Assembly: GCA_016793465.1 (NCBI GenBank)
Contig: JAEUJW010000008.1
Coordinates: forward strand, 213,441 to 277,440
DNA length: 64,000 bases
Origin: Myxococcales bacterium
GTDB taxonomy: Bacteria > Myxococcota > Polyangia > Nannocystales > Nannocystaceae
Direction of reading: 5' to 3'
Shown piece after piece: positions 17,724 through 26,609 of the stretch. The position numbers and the translations under genes were made by a program. The notes under the pieces were generated by a model. That model was not told the origin of the DNA, ran no database searches, and worked only from the letters and a program-made list of their open reading frames with translations. Every line of letters begins with the position of its first letter. Position 1 is the stretch's first letter.

Positions 17724-18392
17724 ATGCGCGTCCGGCCGCTCCTCCGCGCCCTCACGGCGCTCGCGGCCTGCTCGCCCGCCGACCCCCCGTCCGAGCCGAC
17801 GCCCGCCACGCGCCCCGCGCCCGCGGTCGACTGCGACGCCCTCCCGCGCGCCGCCTGCATCGCCTCGCCCGCGTGCACGCTGGTCCACGTCCCGCGCGAC
17901 GAAGTCACCACTCGATCTTACATATGTCGCCCCGCCGCCGGCGCCTGCGAGCTCGGCCTCGATCAATCCGACGCCGCCGCCTGCGGCGCCCGCCCCGGCT
18001 GCAAGTTCGTGCCCGCCAGCTGCTACTGCGCCTGCAAGGACTACGGCCACGCCCGCGTGCCCGACCCCCCCGACGTGAACGCGTGCCGCTGCGAATGCGC
18101 CCTCGGCCCGCCGCCGATCTGTCAGGAGGCCGACAGGCCGCCGATGCCCGCCTCGCCCGGGATGTACCGCGGCAGCTGCGGCGGCTCTCGCGGCGAGCAC
18201 TGCATGCCCGGCCTCGTCTGCGCCTACCCCGGCGGACCGCGCACCGCGCTCGGCGTGTGCAGCGAGCTCGGCGAGCGCAGCACCCCCTGCGGCCGCGACT
18301 TCCCGCCGTGCGACGCCGGCCTCGAGTGCCGCGACGTCGCCGGCGACCTGCAGTGCGAGCCCCCCGCGGCGCCCGGCGCGTCGACGCCGTAG
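17724..18392 (+). CDS. Cys-rich secreted lipoprotein, unknown function
   Basis: 222 residues from ATG 17724; an in-frame GTG at 17706 would lengthen the N-terminus by six residues. The signal MRVRPLLRALTALAAC ends in a lipobox. The mature protein has about two dozen Cys residues, including CKFVPASCYCACKDYG and CRCECALGPPPIC, and repeated CxxG-type spacing (HCMPGLVCAYPGG, CDAGLECRD). This suggests a disulfide-knotted extracellular protein. It diverges from the lipoprotein at 17594 with about 130 nt between. Confidence 0.65.
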   Translation: MRVRPLLRALTALAACSPADPPSEPTPATRPAPAVDCDALPRAACIASPACTLVHVPRDEVTTRSYICRPAAGACELGLDQSDAAACGARPGCKFVPASCYCACKDYGHARVPDPPDVNACRCECALGPPPICQEADRPPMPASPGMYRGSCGGSRGEHCMPGLVCAYPGGPRTALGVCSELGERSTPCGRDFPPCDAGLECRDVAGDLQCEPPAAPGASTP

Positions 18393-18485
18393 CACGCGCC
18401 GCCGAAGCCCCGATCGAAGCTCGTGACCTGCTGCGCCAGCGCGTCGGAGGCCGCCTCTCGCCGCGACCTTCAAGGCGAAGCCGAG

Positions 18486-19607
18486 CTACCCCGCACGCGC
18501 CTTCCAGTCGGACAGCGCCTTCGCCTCCATGTCCGGCTGGATCGAGAACTTCGGCGCCGCTCGCCGCTCCTCCGGCGCGCTCGGCCACCACGCCAGCGTG
18601 TCGCGGATCGTCGCGCGCATCGGGCGGAACCCCAGCCCCGCCGCGATCGCCCGGTCGTTGCGCGCCTCCATGTGATGCAGGTCCTTGTCCTTCAGCATCA
18701 CCCACGGCACCGAATCGAAGATCTCGTGCGCCTCGAGGAACGCGTAGTCCTCGATCCACGTCAGCGTCGCCTGCGGGTTGATCGCCGCGTGCGCCTCGGC
18801 CATGAAGCTCGCCATCGTCGCCCCCGCGGCCGGCCCCGCGACGTTGTAGATCCCCCCGCGATCGTCCTCGACCAGCCGCACCATGAACTCGGCCAGGTCG
18901 CGCACGTCGATCCACTGCACCGGATCCGTGCGTCGCCCCGGCACCAGCACCTCCCCGCCCTTCTCCAGCCGCACCGGCCAGTAGGGGAACCGATCCGTGG
19001 TGTCCCCCGGCCCGACGATGTACGTCGGCCGCACCACCGCCCCGCGCTCGCCGAACGCCGCCATCACAGTCTGCTCGCACTGCACCTTGGCCACCCCGTA
19101 GCCCTCGGAGCCGTCCTCCGGGTCCGTCGCCACGCTCCGCACCGCGCGCGTCTCGTCGGCCCCCGGCTGCAGGTACGGGTAATAGACCCCGGTCGACGAA
19201 GTGAACAGATAACTGCCCACGCTCCCTTTTAATAGTTGCGTCGACAACTTCACGTACTCGGGGTTGGTCGCCGAGTCGTCGATCACCGCGTCCCACGTCT
19301 TGCCCGCGAGCGCGTCCAGCTGGCCGTTGCGATCGCCGACCAGCTTGATCACGCTCGCGGGCAGGTCGGCCGTGCGCCGCCCGCGGGTGAAGATCGTCAC
19401 CCGATGCCCGCGCGCCGCCGCGTGGCGGACCAGGTGCGGCCCGATGAACCCGGTCCCGCCGAGCACGAGGATCTCCCGCGGCCTGGCCGGCGCCCGCTCC
19501 CGCGTCGCCGCGTCGGGCTTCGCCGTCTGCCCGCGACGCGCCGTACAGCCGGCCGCCGCCGCCCCGGCCGCGAGGGTGAGGATCGAACGCCTGCGCATGC
19601 CGTGCAT
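18486..19607 (-). CDS. NAD-dependent epimerase/dehydratase-like lipoprotein (Tat-type signal)
   Basis: 373 residues from ATG 19607; a second ATG nine bases later is possible. The N-terminus RRRSILTLAAGAAAAGC combines a twin-arginine pattern with a lipobox, so a folded, cofactor-loaded enzyme may be exported. LVLGGTGFIGPHLV is the Rossmann NAD(P)-binding loop and YGVAK supplies the catalytic Tyr-Lys pair of extended SDR enzymes. The C-terminal part, from ARNDRAIAAGLGFRPM, matches epimerases acting on nucleotide sugars or on isoflavone-type substrates. Codons at 19227-19235 read CTA-TTA-AAA on the coding strand, very rare here. Confidence 0.8.
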   Translation of the reverse strand: MHGMRRRSILTLAAGAAAAGCTARRGQTAKPDAATRERAPARPREILVLGGTGFIGPHLVRHAAARGHRVTIFTRGRRTADLPASVIKLVGDRNGQLDALAGKTWDAVIDDSATNPEYVKLSTQLLKGSVGSYLFTSSTGVYYPYLQPGADETRAVRSVATDPEDGSEGYGVAKVQCEQTVMAAFGERGAVVRPTYIVGPGDTTDRFPYWPVRLEKGGEVLVPGRRTDPVQWIDVRDLAEFMVRLVEDDRGGIYNVAGPAAGATMASFMAEAHAAINPQATLTWIEDYAFLEAHEIFDSVPWVMLKDKDLHHMEARNDRAIAAGLGFRPMRATIRDTLAWWPSAPEERRAAPKFSIQPDMEAKALSDWKARAG

Positions 19608-19690
19608 CGTGCCCGTTCGACCCCCGCTCCGCCCGCCCCGTTTCACGCCCCCGGTTGAACCTCGCGCCCGCGGCGGGCATGCTCGCCGCG

Positions 19691-20479
19691 ATGGACCTCG
19701 GCGACCTCCTCGAGCGCCTGTGGGACGACTACGCCGCGATCACCCCGCAAGCCGGCGCGATCCACCGCCTGCTCCGCGAGGCCGGCGAGACCATCGTCAA
19801 CGACCACATCGCCCTGCGGACCTTCGCGGGCGAGCGCCTCGGCCTCGAGCGCCTGGCCGCCCCGTTCGTCGCCGCCGGCTACACCCCCGCGGGCGTCTAC
19901 AGCTTCGCCGACAAGAAGCTCGACGCCCGCCACTACGAGCCCCCGACCCCCGGCCTGCCGCGGCTCTTCATCAGCGAGCTGCGCCTCGGCGACTGCAGCC
20001 CCGCGCTGCGCGCGACCGTCGAGGCCCTGATCGCCCAGCTGCCCGCCGACTACGCCCCGCTCGCGCGCCTCGGCCGGCCCTGGGCAGTGGCCCACGCCGC
20101 CGTCGAGCAGCTGCGCCGCGAGAGCGAGTACGCCGCCTGGCTCGCCGCCCACGGCCTGCGCGCCAACCACTTCACCGTCTCGGTCGACGCCCTCGTCACC
20201 ATCCCCACCATCGAGGCCATGGTCGCCTTCCTGCAGGCCCACGGGTTCGCCCTCAACCACGCGGGCGGCGTCATCAAGGGCTCACCCGCCGTCCTGCTCG
20301 AGCAGTGCTCGACCCTCGCCGACGCCGTCGACGTCGCCTTCAGCGACGGCACCCACCGCGTGCCCGGCTGCTACTACGAGTTCGCCCGCCGCCACCCGGG
20401 CCCCGACGGCCGCCTGTTCTCCGGCTTCATCGAGGGCTCGGCCGACAAGATCTTCGAGTCCACCGACCGCGCCCGCTGA
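19691..20479 (+). CDS. DUF1338 protein (2-oxoadipate dioxygenase/decarboxylase-like)
   Basis: 262 residues from ATG 19691. Vicinal-oxygen-chelate-type fold of the DUF1338 family, whose studied member HglS converts 2-oxoadipate to 2-hydroxyglutarate in lysine breakdown. Three likely Fe(II) ligands are visible: His in VNDHIALRTF, His in ANHFTVSVD and Glu in GCYYEFARR. The chain is much shorter than HglS (over 400 residues), so substrate specificity may differ. Its 3' end is the first, decayed copy of the tandem repeat that continues into the end of rlmN. Confidence 0.82.
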   Translation: MDLGDLLERLWDDYAAITPQAGAIHRLLREAGETIVNDHIALRTFAGERLGLERLAAPFVAAGYTPAGVYSFADKKLDARHYEPPTPGLPRLFISELRLGDCSPALRATVEALIAQLPADYAPLARLGRPWAVAHAAVEQLRRESEYAAWLAAHGLRANHFTVSVDALVTIPTIEAMVAFLQAHGFALNHAGGVIKGSPAVLLEQCSTLADAVDVAFSDGTHRVPGCYYEFARRHPGPDGRLFSGFIEGSADKIFESTDRAR

Positions 20480-20674
20480 CGCGCTCACGACCCCGCGCCC
20501 CGACGACCCGCGCCTACCCGCGCGCCGCCCGCGGACGCGCTCGCGACCTCCCGCCCGAGCACCGTGCTCGTGCGACGACCCGACCCTAGCCGCGCCCCGC
20601 CAGCGGACACGCTCACGACCTCCCGCCCGAACACCGTGATCGTGCGACGACCCGACCCTAGCCGCGCGCCGCCA
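20477..20674. repeat. 72-bp tandem repeat spanning the convergent ends of two genes
   Basis: Two near-identical 72-bp units (20531-20602, 20603-20674) are preceded by a shorter, decayed copy from about 20477. Each full unit holds a CTA at the same place (20586-20588, 20658-20660); the second is the rlmN stop (TAG on the minus strand). Unit 1 also contains CGAGCACCGTGCTCG, a 7-1-7 perfect palindrome that is broken in unit 2. Confidence 0.85.
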
Positions 20675-21710
20675 GCTGCCCGCACGCGGCCGCGACGTCC
20701 CCGCCGCCGCTGTAGCGGCGGTGCGTGTGCACCCCGCGCGCGGCCAGGCGGTCGCGGAACACCGCCTCCTCGGCCGCGCCCGTGCGCGTGAACGGGTCGT
20801 GCTCGGCCGCGATCGGGTTGTACGCGATCACCGTCACCCGCGGGCGCACCCCGGCCGCCTGCGTGAACCCGTGGACCATCGCCGCGAACGCCTCCGCGTC
20901 GGCCTCGCCGTCGTTGTGCCCGCGCAGCAGCGTGACCGCGAACATCGGCGCCAGCCCGGTCGCCCTGGCGTGCTCGGCCGCGGCGCTCAGCACCTCGGCC
21001 AGCGGGTGCGCCCCGTCGATCGGCATCAGCCGCCGCCGCACCTCGCTCCGCGCCGACGAGATCGAGAGCCCGAGCCGTACCCGCGGGGCCTCGCGGGCCA
21101 GCCGACGGATCCCCGCCGGCAGGCCCGAGGTGCACACGGTGATCGCCCGCGCGTCGATCGCCAGCGCCGACGGATCCGACAGCACCGCGATCGCCGCGAG
21201 CACGCGGTCGAGGTTCGCCATCGGCTCGCCCATGCCCTGAAACACCACCCCGTGCACGCGCCCGCCCGCCGGCAGGCCCGCGCGCACGACCCGGACCTGC
21301 TCGACGATCTCCCACGCCTCGAGGTTGCGCCGCAGCCCCATCCGCCCGGTCGCACAGAAGGCGCAGGCCAGCGCGCAGCCGACCTGCGAGCTCACGCACA
21401 CGCTGTAGCGCCCCGCGTGCGCCAGCGGGATCCGCACCGCCTCGAACTGCGCCCCGTCCCCGCCCGCGAGCAGATACTTTACGAACGGGTCGACGCGGCT
21501 CGCCGACTCCGCGACAGTCTCCAACGTCGGCACGTGCCCGCGTGCCCGCAGCGCGGCCATGCCCTCGCGTCGCACCTGCGCCAGCGGCCCGACCAGCGCC
21601 TGCGGCCCGAGCCGCACGACCGCCGCCGCGACCCGCCGCGCCTCGCCGGCCGACAGCTCGGGGAACGCCCCCTCGAGCGCCCGCGGCGCCAACCCCTGCA
21701 ACGCGTGCAC
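20658..21710 (-). CDS. rlmN: 23S rRNA (adenine-2503-C2) methyltransferase, radical SAM
   Basis: 350 residues from GTG 21710. SSQVGCALACAFCATG carries the CxxxCxxC cluster motif, GVVFQGMGEPMANLD is the GGE-like SAM-binding region, and RRYSGGGDVAAACGQL supplies the C-terminal Cys that forms the protein-RNA intermediate. It methylates A2503 of 23S rRNA, and also tRNA in some species. ACTCTA on the + strand (21717-21722) gives a minus-strand TAGAGT 6 nt before the GTG. The stop codon lies inside a 72-bp tandem repeat. Confidence 0.92.
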   Translation of the reverse strand: MHALQGLAPRALEGAFPELSAGEARRVAAAVVRLGPQALVGPLAQVRREGMAALRARGHVPTLETVAESASRVDPFVKYLLAGGDGAQFEAVRIPLAHAGRYSVCVSSQVGCALACAFCATGRMGLRRNLEAWEIVEQVRVVRAGLPAGGRVHGVVFQGMGEPMANLDRVLAAIAVLSDPSALAIDARAITVCTSGLPAGIRRLAREAPRVRLGLSISSARSEVRRRLMPIDGAHPLAEVLSAAAEHARATGLAPMFAVTLLRGHNDGEADAEAFAAMVHGFTQAAGVRPRVTVIAYNPIAAEHDPFTRTGAAEEAVFRDRLAARGVHTHRRYSGGGDVAAACGQLAARG

Positions 21711-21734
21711 GCGGCGACTCTACACCGAAACACC

Positions 21735-21762
21735 GCGCCCGCCGGTCACGCCCGGCGGGCGC
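21735..21762 (-). terminator. Strong hairpin between gst and rlmN
   Basis: GCGCCCGCCGG and CCGGCGGGCGC form 11 perfect base pairs around a 6-nt loop. It follows the gst stop by 14 nt in the reading direction. There is only a short T run afterwards, so it may be a terminator or an RNA-stabilising hairpin. Confidence 0.5.
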
Positions 21763-21776
21763 CGCTCACACCGAGC

Positions 21777-22400
21777 TCAGCTCGCCATCGCGGTCTTGAA
21801 GCCCGCGCGCCCGGTCGCGCGGGCCAGCCACGCGTTCATGCCGGGATAATTGCCGGTGTCGATCTTGGCCGCGTACAGCCCCCAGCCGAGCATCGCGGCG
21901 ATGTCGAGGTCGGCCAGGTTGAACGCGTGGCCGACGATCCACTCGCGGCCCTGCAGTCTGGCCTCGAGGATGCCGAGGTTCACGTGGATCTCCTTCATCG
22001 CCGCCTCGGCAGTCGGCGCGTGGTGCAGCTCCTTCGGGAACCACTCGCTCGTGTTGGCGAAGTAGCGATTGAACGTCACCCCCAGCGAGACCTGCCCCCA
22101 GCACAGCCACGTCAGCGCCTGCGCCCGCTCACCGGTGCCGGCCGCCGGCCACAGGCCCTTGTCGACGCCGAAGCGCTCGCCGAGGTAGATCTGGATCGCC
22201 GACGACTCGAACATCGGCGTGCCGTCGACGACCAGCGCCGGCACCTTGCCGTTGGGGTTGATGGCCAGGAAGTCGGGCTTCTTCTGGTCGCCGGCGCGGA
22301 GGTCGATGCGCACCTTCTCGTAGGGGATGCCGAGCTCCTCGAGCGCCCAGTGCACGCGTGTGGCCGAAGATTGGGGGGAGTAGAAGAACGTGACCGTCAT
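21777..22400 (-). CDS. Glutathione S-transferase family protein
   Basis: 207 residues from ATG 22400. The N-terminal thioredoxin-like domain starts TVTFFYSPQSSATRV and includes the cis-Pro loop NPNGKVPALVVDG and the glutathione-contact FESSAIQIYL. The alpha-helical C-terminal domain contains the N-capping box region GHAFNLADLDIAAM. It would conjugate glutathione or a similar thiol to electrophiles. A minus-strand TTAGTT lies about 9 nt before the start. Confidence 0.9.
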   Translation of the reverse strand: MTVTFFYSPQSSATRVHWALEELGIPYEKVRIDLRAGDQKKPDFLAINPNGKVPALVVDGTPMFESSAIQIYLGERFGVDKGLWPAAGTGERAQALTWLCWGQVSLGVTFNRYFANTSEWFPKELHHAPTAEAAMKEIHVNLGILEARLQGREWIVGHAFNLADLDIAAMLGWGLYAAKIDTGNYPGMNAWLARATGRAGFKTAMAS

Positions 22401-22701
22401 GCAGGGCCAACTAACGTTTTCGCGCGCCCATGTCCAGTACAAATTTTCAGTGTATCCCGATGAGGACTATCAGCAGACAGCGTCGACCCTGTGATCCCGA
22501 TCTCAGCGGCCGCGGTCCGCGGGTCGAGCGTCGAGCGCCGGCCGACCTGCCGCCGCAGTTCTCGGTGCCTGTACACGCGAGCGCGACGGCGCGATGCACC
22601 GCGTCCGCGAGCGTTCGTCGCCTCGAAGTCCGCGCGACGTCGCCGCGGCTCATGGGTCCGATCCGCCGGGGCGCGCGCGGCGTAACCCGGGCGGAGAACC
22701 C
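22401..22701. other. Intergenic region between gst and the haemoglobin-like gene
   Basis: About 300 nt separate these divergent genes. No coding frame is convincing. The gst side is AT-rich for this genome (CAAATTTTCAGTGTAT near 22440). GGAG lies 8 nt before ATG 22702, and a TAACCC box 16 nt before it is a possible -10. Confidence 0.5.
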
Positions 22702-23244
22702 ATGCCCAACTTTCGAACCCTGACCTTCTGTGCCGCGGCGTCGCTGGCGGCCACCGCGTGCGGCGACGACTCGGGCGGCTACGAGCCGACCGGCACCGGA
22801 CCCGCCGCCAAGCTGCTGTGTACGAGCAGCGACATGAACGCCTTCGACACCTACGGCGCCGACGCCTTCGTGGCCGTCAACGAGAAGATCTTCGAGCTCG
22901 TGCTCGCCGAGCTCGACGCCAACGGCGAGACCAACCTCGGCGGCTCGTTCGGCACCGTCGCCGACTTCGCCGTGTTCAAGGGCAACCTCGCCGCCTTCCT
23001 CGTCTACGTCTACGGCGGCCCGGAGAGCATCCAGTACTCCGACGGCAAGACCTACAACGGCCCGCAGGACATGGCCGCCGCCCACGCCGGCCTGGCGATC
23101 ACCGCCGCGCAGTACGACTACTTCGTCGCCAACATCGTCGTGCCCGCCCTGACCATGTCGGGCGTGCCGATGGACGACGTGTCGAGCTGCTTCGCGCCCC
23201 CCGTCACCGACGCCGCGTTCAAGGCGTCGATCGTGGGCAAGTGA
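22702..23244 (+). CDS. Lipoprotein with group-1 truncated-haemoglobin-like domain
   Basis: 180 residues. Signal MPNFRTLTFCAAASLAATAC ends in a lipobox. The mature chain matches truncated haemoglobin layout: helix E region DFAVFKGNLAAFLVYVYGG, then YNGPQDMAAAHAGL where the His is placed like the proximal haem ligand, then YDYFVANIVVPALTMSGVP. Most bacterial truncated haemoglobins are cytoplasmic; export as a lipoprotein is unusual. It may bind O2 or NO, or hold haem at the surface. Its stop TGA overlaps the GTG start of the next gene. Confidence 0.72.
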   Translation: MPNFRTLTFCAAASLAATACGDDSGGYEPTGTGPAAKLLCTSSDMNAFDTYGADAFVAVNEKIFELVLAELDANGETNLGGSFGTVADFAVFKGNLAAFLVYVYGGPESIQYSDGKTYNGPQDMAAAHAGLAITAAQYDYFVANIVVPALTMSGVPMDDVSSCFAPPVTDAAFKASIVGK

Positions 23245-23918
23245 CCGTGCCGCGCCGCCCGAACGTCCGCCGCCTGGCGTGGACCTCCGCCGGCCTGCTC
23301 GGCGGCTTCACGCTGCTCGCAGGGGCCATGCACCTCCCGTCCGTCCAGCGCGCCATGGGCTGGATGGACGCCGACGGCCAGGTCGCCTGCCCGTTCGGCC
23401 ACGGCGCGGCCGCCCCCCGCGCGCCCCGCGTGCTCGACGACTCGCTGCCCGCGGCCGCCGCCCGGCCCGCCCTCGGCTTCACGCTCGACGCGACCACCCG
23501 CGCCGACCTCGAGGCCTGGGCCGCCGCCAACGCCGTCGCCTGCGCGCCGTCGCCTCGCAACCCCCGCCAGGTCACCTGCGACGCCGTGCCCGCGGGCGCG
23601 CTCGCCTCGCGCCTCGACGCCACCGCCGCGTGGTTCGAGTTCGGCGAGTCGGGCACGCTCGCCGGCGTCAAGACCACCCGCCGCGCCGCGACGTCGGCCC
23701 CGGTCGCCGACGAGTACCGCGCCGCCGCCGAGCTCGTGACCCGCAGCGCCGGCACGCCGAGCGTCACCCGCGACGAGCACCTCGCGAGCCTCGACCGCGG
23801 CGCGTTCCACCAGGCCTCGCGCGAGTACAAGTTCCGCGACTACCGCGCGGTCCTCCGCGCGACCAACATGGGCGACGGCTTCCTGCTCACCGAGCAGTAC
23901 GCCTCGAACCTGCAGTAG
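23241..23918 (+). CDS. Membrane-anchored protein of unknown function coupled to the haemoglobin-like gene
   Basis: 225 residues from GTG 23241, overlapping the previous stop as GTGA; a second GTG lies two codons on. After a basic start, residues about 12-32 form a membrane anchor. The outside part has a short Cys motif (QVACPFGHG) and two further cysteines in AVACAPSPRNPRQVTCDA that could pair. The end, ASREYKFRDYRAVLRATNMGDGFLLTEQYASNLQ, is well structured. I do not recognise the family. The coupling suggests it works with the haemoglobin-like lipoprotein, for instance as a redox or anchoring partner, but this is inference. Confidence 0.65.
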   Translation: MTVPRRPNVRRLAWTSAGLLGGFTLLAGAMHLPSVQRAMGWMDADGQVACPFGHGAAAPRAPRVLDDSLPAAAARPALGFTLDATTRADLEAWAAANAVACAPSPRNPRQVTCDAVPAGALASRLDATAAWFEFGESGTLAGVKTTRRAATSAPVADEYRAAAELVTRSAGTPSVTRDEHLASLDRGAFHQASREYKFRDYRAVLRATNMGDGFLLTEQYASNLQ

Positions 23919-23988
23919 CGGCCGTCACGGCCGCGACCCGAGCGACCCGGGGCCGACGCGGCGGTTCGCCCGCGCCGGCCCGCGGTCG

Positions 23989-25449
23989 TCAGCCCGCGAT
24001 GAACACCCCGCGCAGGTCCTCGGTCTGCGAGATCGCGGTGTCCGGGTCCTTCAGCGAGATCGCCCGGAACTGATAATAGAAGCCCGGCGTCAGCGCCGGC
24101 CCCTCGTAAGGCACCTCGACCGTCTTCGACCCGCTCACGCCCGGCACGTCGACGTTCTCCCAGATCATCGCGCCGAACACGTCGAACACGCGGACGATGT
24201 AGCCCTTCTCGCTCGAGTCGTCCGCGAACACGAACGTCGGCGTGCCGCTCACCACCTCGGGCGCCTCGGCGCCCGGGCTGACGACCGCCAGCGCCCCCGT
24301 GATCTTGAAGCCCTCGGCGATGGTCTGGTCCTGCCCGCGGGCGACCGTGATCTCCTGCAGCTCGGTCCCGCCGATGCTGGTGTCCGGGTCGCGCACCAGC
24401 GCGTCGTTCTCGAACGCCGCCAGCACCTTGTAGGTGCCCGCCGGCACCCCGCGGATCGTGAACGCCCCGTTCACGTCGGGGTCTCGCCCGGGGTCCGGCG
24501 CCCGCAGCCCGAACGGCACCGGCCCGCGCAGCAACGCGTCGTTGAACACGCTGACCGGCACCAGCACCACGCTCGTCGCGTCGCCGTCGCCGGGGTTGAC
24601 GAGCGACGCCTGCCCGCTCACCGCCGCCAGCGCGTCGACCCCCTCGGCCGCCGCCGCGAGGTCGACGTCGGCCAGCGACGCGCCCGCCACCGTCACGCTC
24701 GCGGGCTCGAGCTCGAGCCCGCGGCGGTAGCCGACCACCGTCACCGCGCCGTCGTGCACGTTGAACAGGGTGTACGCCCCGCTCGCGTCCGCGACCCCGT
24801 ATGACGCCGGCGTCGCGCCCTCGGCGACCACCAGCGCCCCGCCCGGCTGCTCGCCGCGCACGTGGCCGGTGATCGTCACCCCGCCGCGCTGCGCCGCCGG
24901 CAGCTGGATGAGCCCGACCGTGGTCCCCGGGTTCTCGATGAACCACACCTTCTTCTCGTCGTCGAACGTCGCCTCGTCGGCGTCGATCGGCAGGGCCACG
25001 CGGATCCCCGAGGGGAACGGCTGGTAGTCGACCGCGAAGCCCTGCAGCGTGTACTGCGCCGCGCCGGCGATCTCGCCGTTCGGGTCCCGCGGGGCGCTGA
25101 CCGCGAGCACGTAGCGCCCCGCCGCGTCGCTGACCGCGACCTCGCCGAGCGGCGCCCCGGTCCGGTCGAGCCCGTTGACCAGCGCATCCGCGAGCGCGGC
25201 CTCGGTGATCGCGTCGACCACGAGCCCGCGGATCTCGACCGGCGCGCCGCACACGAATTCCTCGCTGTCGGCCACCGGATCGCAGACGAGGCCCTCCTCG
25301 CACGGCCGCCCGTCGGCGCCCTCGTCCGCGTCGTAGCCGGGGTCGCAATTGTCGCCCTGCACGCCGGGCGTCGCCTCCTCGTCCGGCGGCGGACGCTGGC
25401 ACGCGAGCATCATCGAGGGCAGGAGGGCGAGCGCGAAGGACCTGGACAT
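23989..25449 (-). CDS. Lipoprotein with carboxypeptidase-regulatory-like repeats
   Basis: 486 residues from ATG 25449 with a GGGGGAG just upstream. Signal MSRSFALALLPSMMLAC ends in a lipobox. A Cys-rich start (NCDPGYDADEGADGRPC) leads into several beta-sandwich domains of the carboxypeptidase-regulatory type: RGLVVDAITEAALADALVNG with AGRYVLAVSAP, ITGHVRGEQPGGALVVAEG with SGAYTLFNVHDG, and NGAFTIRGVPAGTYKVLAAF. Such domains are surface scaffolds. The last part resembles a fibronectin-like module (FYYQFRAISLKD). Confidence 0.78.
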   Translation of the reverse strand: MSRSFALALLPSMMLACQRPPPDEEATPGVQGDNCDPGYDADEGADGRPCEEGLVCDPVADSEEFVCGAPVEIRGLVVDAITEAALADALVNGLDRTGAPLGEVAVSDAAGRYVLAVSAPRDPNGEIAGAAQYTLQGFAVDYQPFPSGIRVALPIDADEATFDDEKKVWFIENPGTTVGLIQLPAAQRGGVTITGHVRGEQPGGALVVAEGATPASYGVADASGAYTLFNVHDGAVTVVGYRRGLELEPASVTVAGASLADVDLAAAAEGVDALAAVSGQASLVNPGDGDATSVVLVPVSVFNDALLRGPVPFGLRAPDPGRDPDVNGAFTIRGVPAGTYKVLAAFENDALVRDPDTSIGGTELQEITVARGQDQTIAEGFKITGALAVVSPGAEAPEVVSGTPTFVFADDSSEKGYIVRVFDVFGAMIWENVDVPGVSGSKTVEVPYEGPALTPGFYYQFRAISLKDPDTAISQTEDLRGVFIAG

Positions 25450-25545
25450 GCTCCCCCTCGACCGCGCGCGCCGCTCGCATTCCAACCGACCGCCACGGCC
25501 CGACGCGCCTTGGAATTTCTCGCCGCGGCGCTTTCCACGGGGACG

Positions 25546-26481
25546 ATGCAACGCTCCGTCCTCCTCGGCCTGCTCCTCGGCTCCGCGCTCGTACCCGCCT
25601 GTAAGGATCCCGCGACCGGAGACACCGACACCGAGGCCGCCACCGAGGCCACCACCGCGACCGGGTCGACGACCGTCACCACCGCGCCCCCGACCACCGT
25701 CGACCCCCCGACCACCGGCACCGGCGAGACCGCCACCACCACGCCCGACGTCTCGAGCACCGGCACCGTCGGCGAGACCCTCGCGACCGACCCCGTCACC
25801 ACCGGCGAGCTCACCACCGGCGGCGGCGTGTGCGTCCCCCTCGAGTGCGACGGCGGCATCTACGCCTGCGGCGACTGCATGGACAACGACGGCGACGGCA
25901 AGTTCGACACCGCCGACCCCGAGTGCGTGTCGCCCTGCGACGACCGCGAGGACACGTTCGCCACCGGCCTGCCCGGCGACAACATGGACCCCTGCAAGCA
26001 GGACTGCTTCTTCGACGGCAACTCCGGCGGCGGCAAGGGCGACTGCGCGTGGAACCTCGCCTGCGACCCCAAGGGCCCCGGCGGCGACAAGTGCCCCTAC
26101 AACCCCGACCAGATGAACTGCCCCGAGGAGCAGTCGCAGGAGTGCCTCGACAGCTGCAAGGTCCCCAACGGCTGCGACTGCTTCGGCTGCTGCACCGTCG
26201 AGGTCGACGGCATGGCCTACGACATCTACATCGGCGACGAGGACTGCTCGCTCGCCGACATCGGCGCGTGCACCCAGTGCAGCAAGAACGACGACTGCGA
26301 CGAGGACTGCCAGCCCGAGAACTGCGAGGTCTGCTTCGGCCAGGAGCTGCCCCCGGGGTGCGAGGACCCGACCTGCCCCGACGGGATCATGCCCTGCGAG
26401 GTCGACGACATGGGCAACTCCGAGTGCCCGCTCGACCAGTTCTGCAACACCGGCTGCTGCGCGCCCATCCAGCCCGGCTGA
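25546..26481 (+). CDS. Thr-rich tethered, Cys-rich lipoprotein
   Basis: 311 residues from ATG 25546. The signal MQRSVLLGLLLGSALVPAC ends in a lipobox. Residues about 25-95 are a Thr/Pro/Ala/Glu tether. The rest is very rich in Cys and Asp, with DNDGDGKFDTADPEC as a Ca2+-binding-like loop (thrombospondin type 3 style) and clusters such as NGCDCFGCCTVEVDG and CEVCFGQELPPGC. It is most likely a disulfide-stabilised extracellular surface protein. About 100 nt separates it from the divergent lipoprotein at 25449. Confidence 0.72.
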   Translation: MQRSVLLGLLLGSALVPACKDPATGDTDTEAATEATTATGSTTVTTAPPTTVDPPTTGTGETATTTPDVSSTGTVGETLATDPVTTGELTTGGGVCVPLECDGGIYACGDCMDNDGDGKFDTADPECVSPCDDREDTFATGLPGDNMDPCKQDCFFDGNSGGGKGDCAWNLACDPKGPGGDKCPYNPDQMNCPEEQSQECLDSCKVPNGCDCFGCCTVEVDGMAYDIYIGDEDCSLADIGACTQCSKNDDCDEDCQPENCEVCFGQELPPGCEDPTCPDGIMPCEVDDMGNSECPLDQFCNTGCCAPIQPG

Positions 26482-26572
26482 TCCCCCCGCGCACGGGCAG
26501 CCGCGAGCCGCGGACTCGCGCCGCCGGCGGATCGGCGCCGCCCCGCGGCCCGCCGCGGACGTCGATGGGCCG

Positions 26573-26601
26573 CTGACAGGCCCGGCGAGATCGGTTAGGG
26601 T
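26573..26601 (+). promoter_or_regulatory. Promoter of the phosphodiesterase-like gene
   Basis: CTGACA (26573-26578), 17-bp spacer, TAGGGT (26596-26601), then 8 nt to ATG 26610. This is one of the few near-leaderless starts here with a recognisable -35. Confidence 0.6.
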
Positions 26602-26609
26602 CTCGCTGC

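Noticed and set aside
20531..20674. 72-bp repeats as a CRISPR or mobile repeat
   Set aside because: Only two full copies with no spacers, clearly derived from the local gene end.
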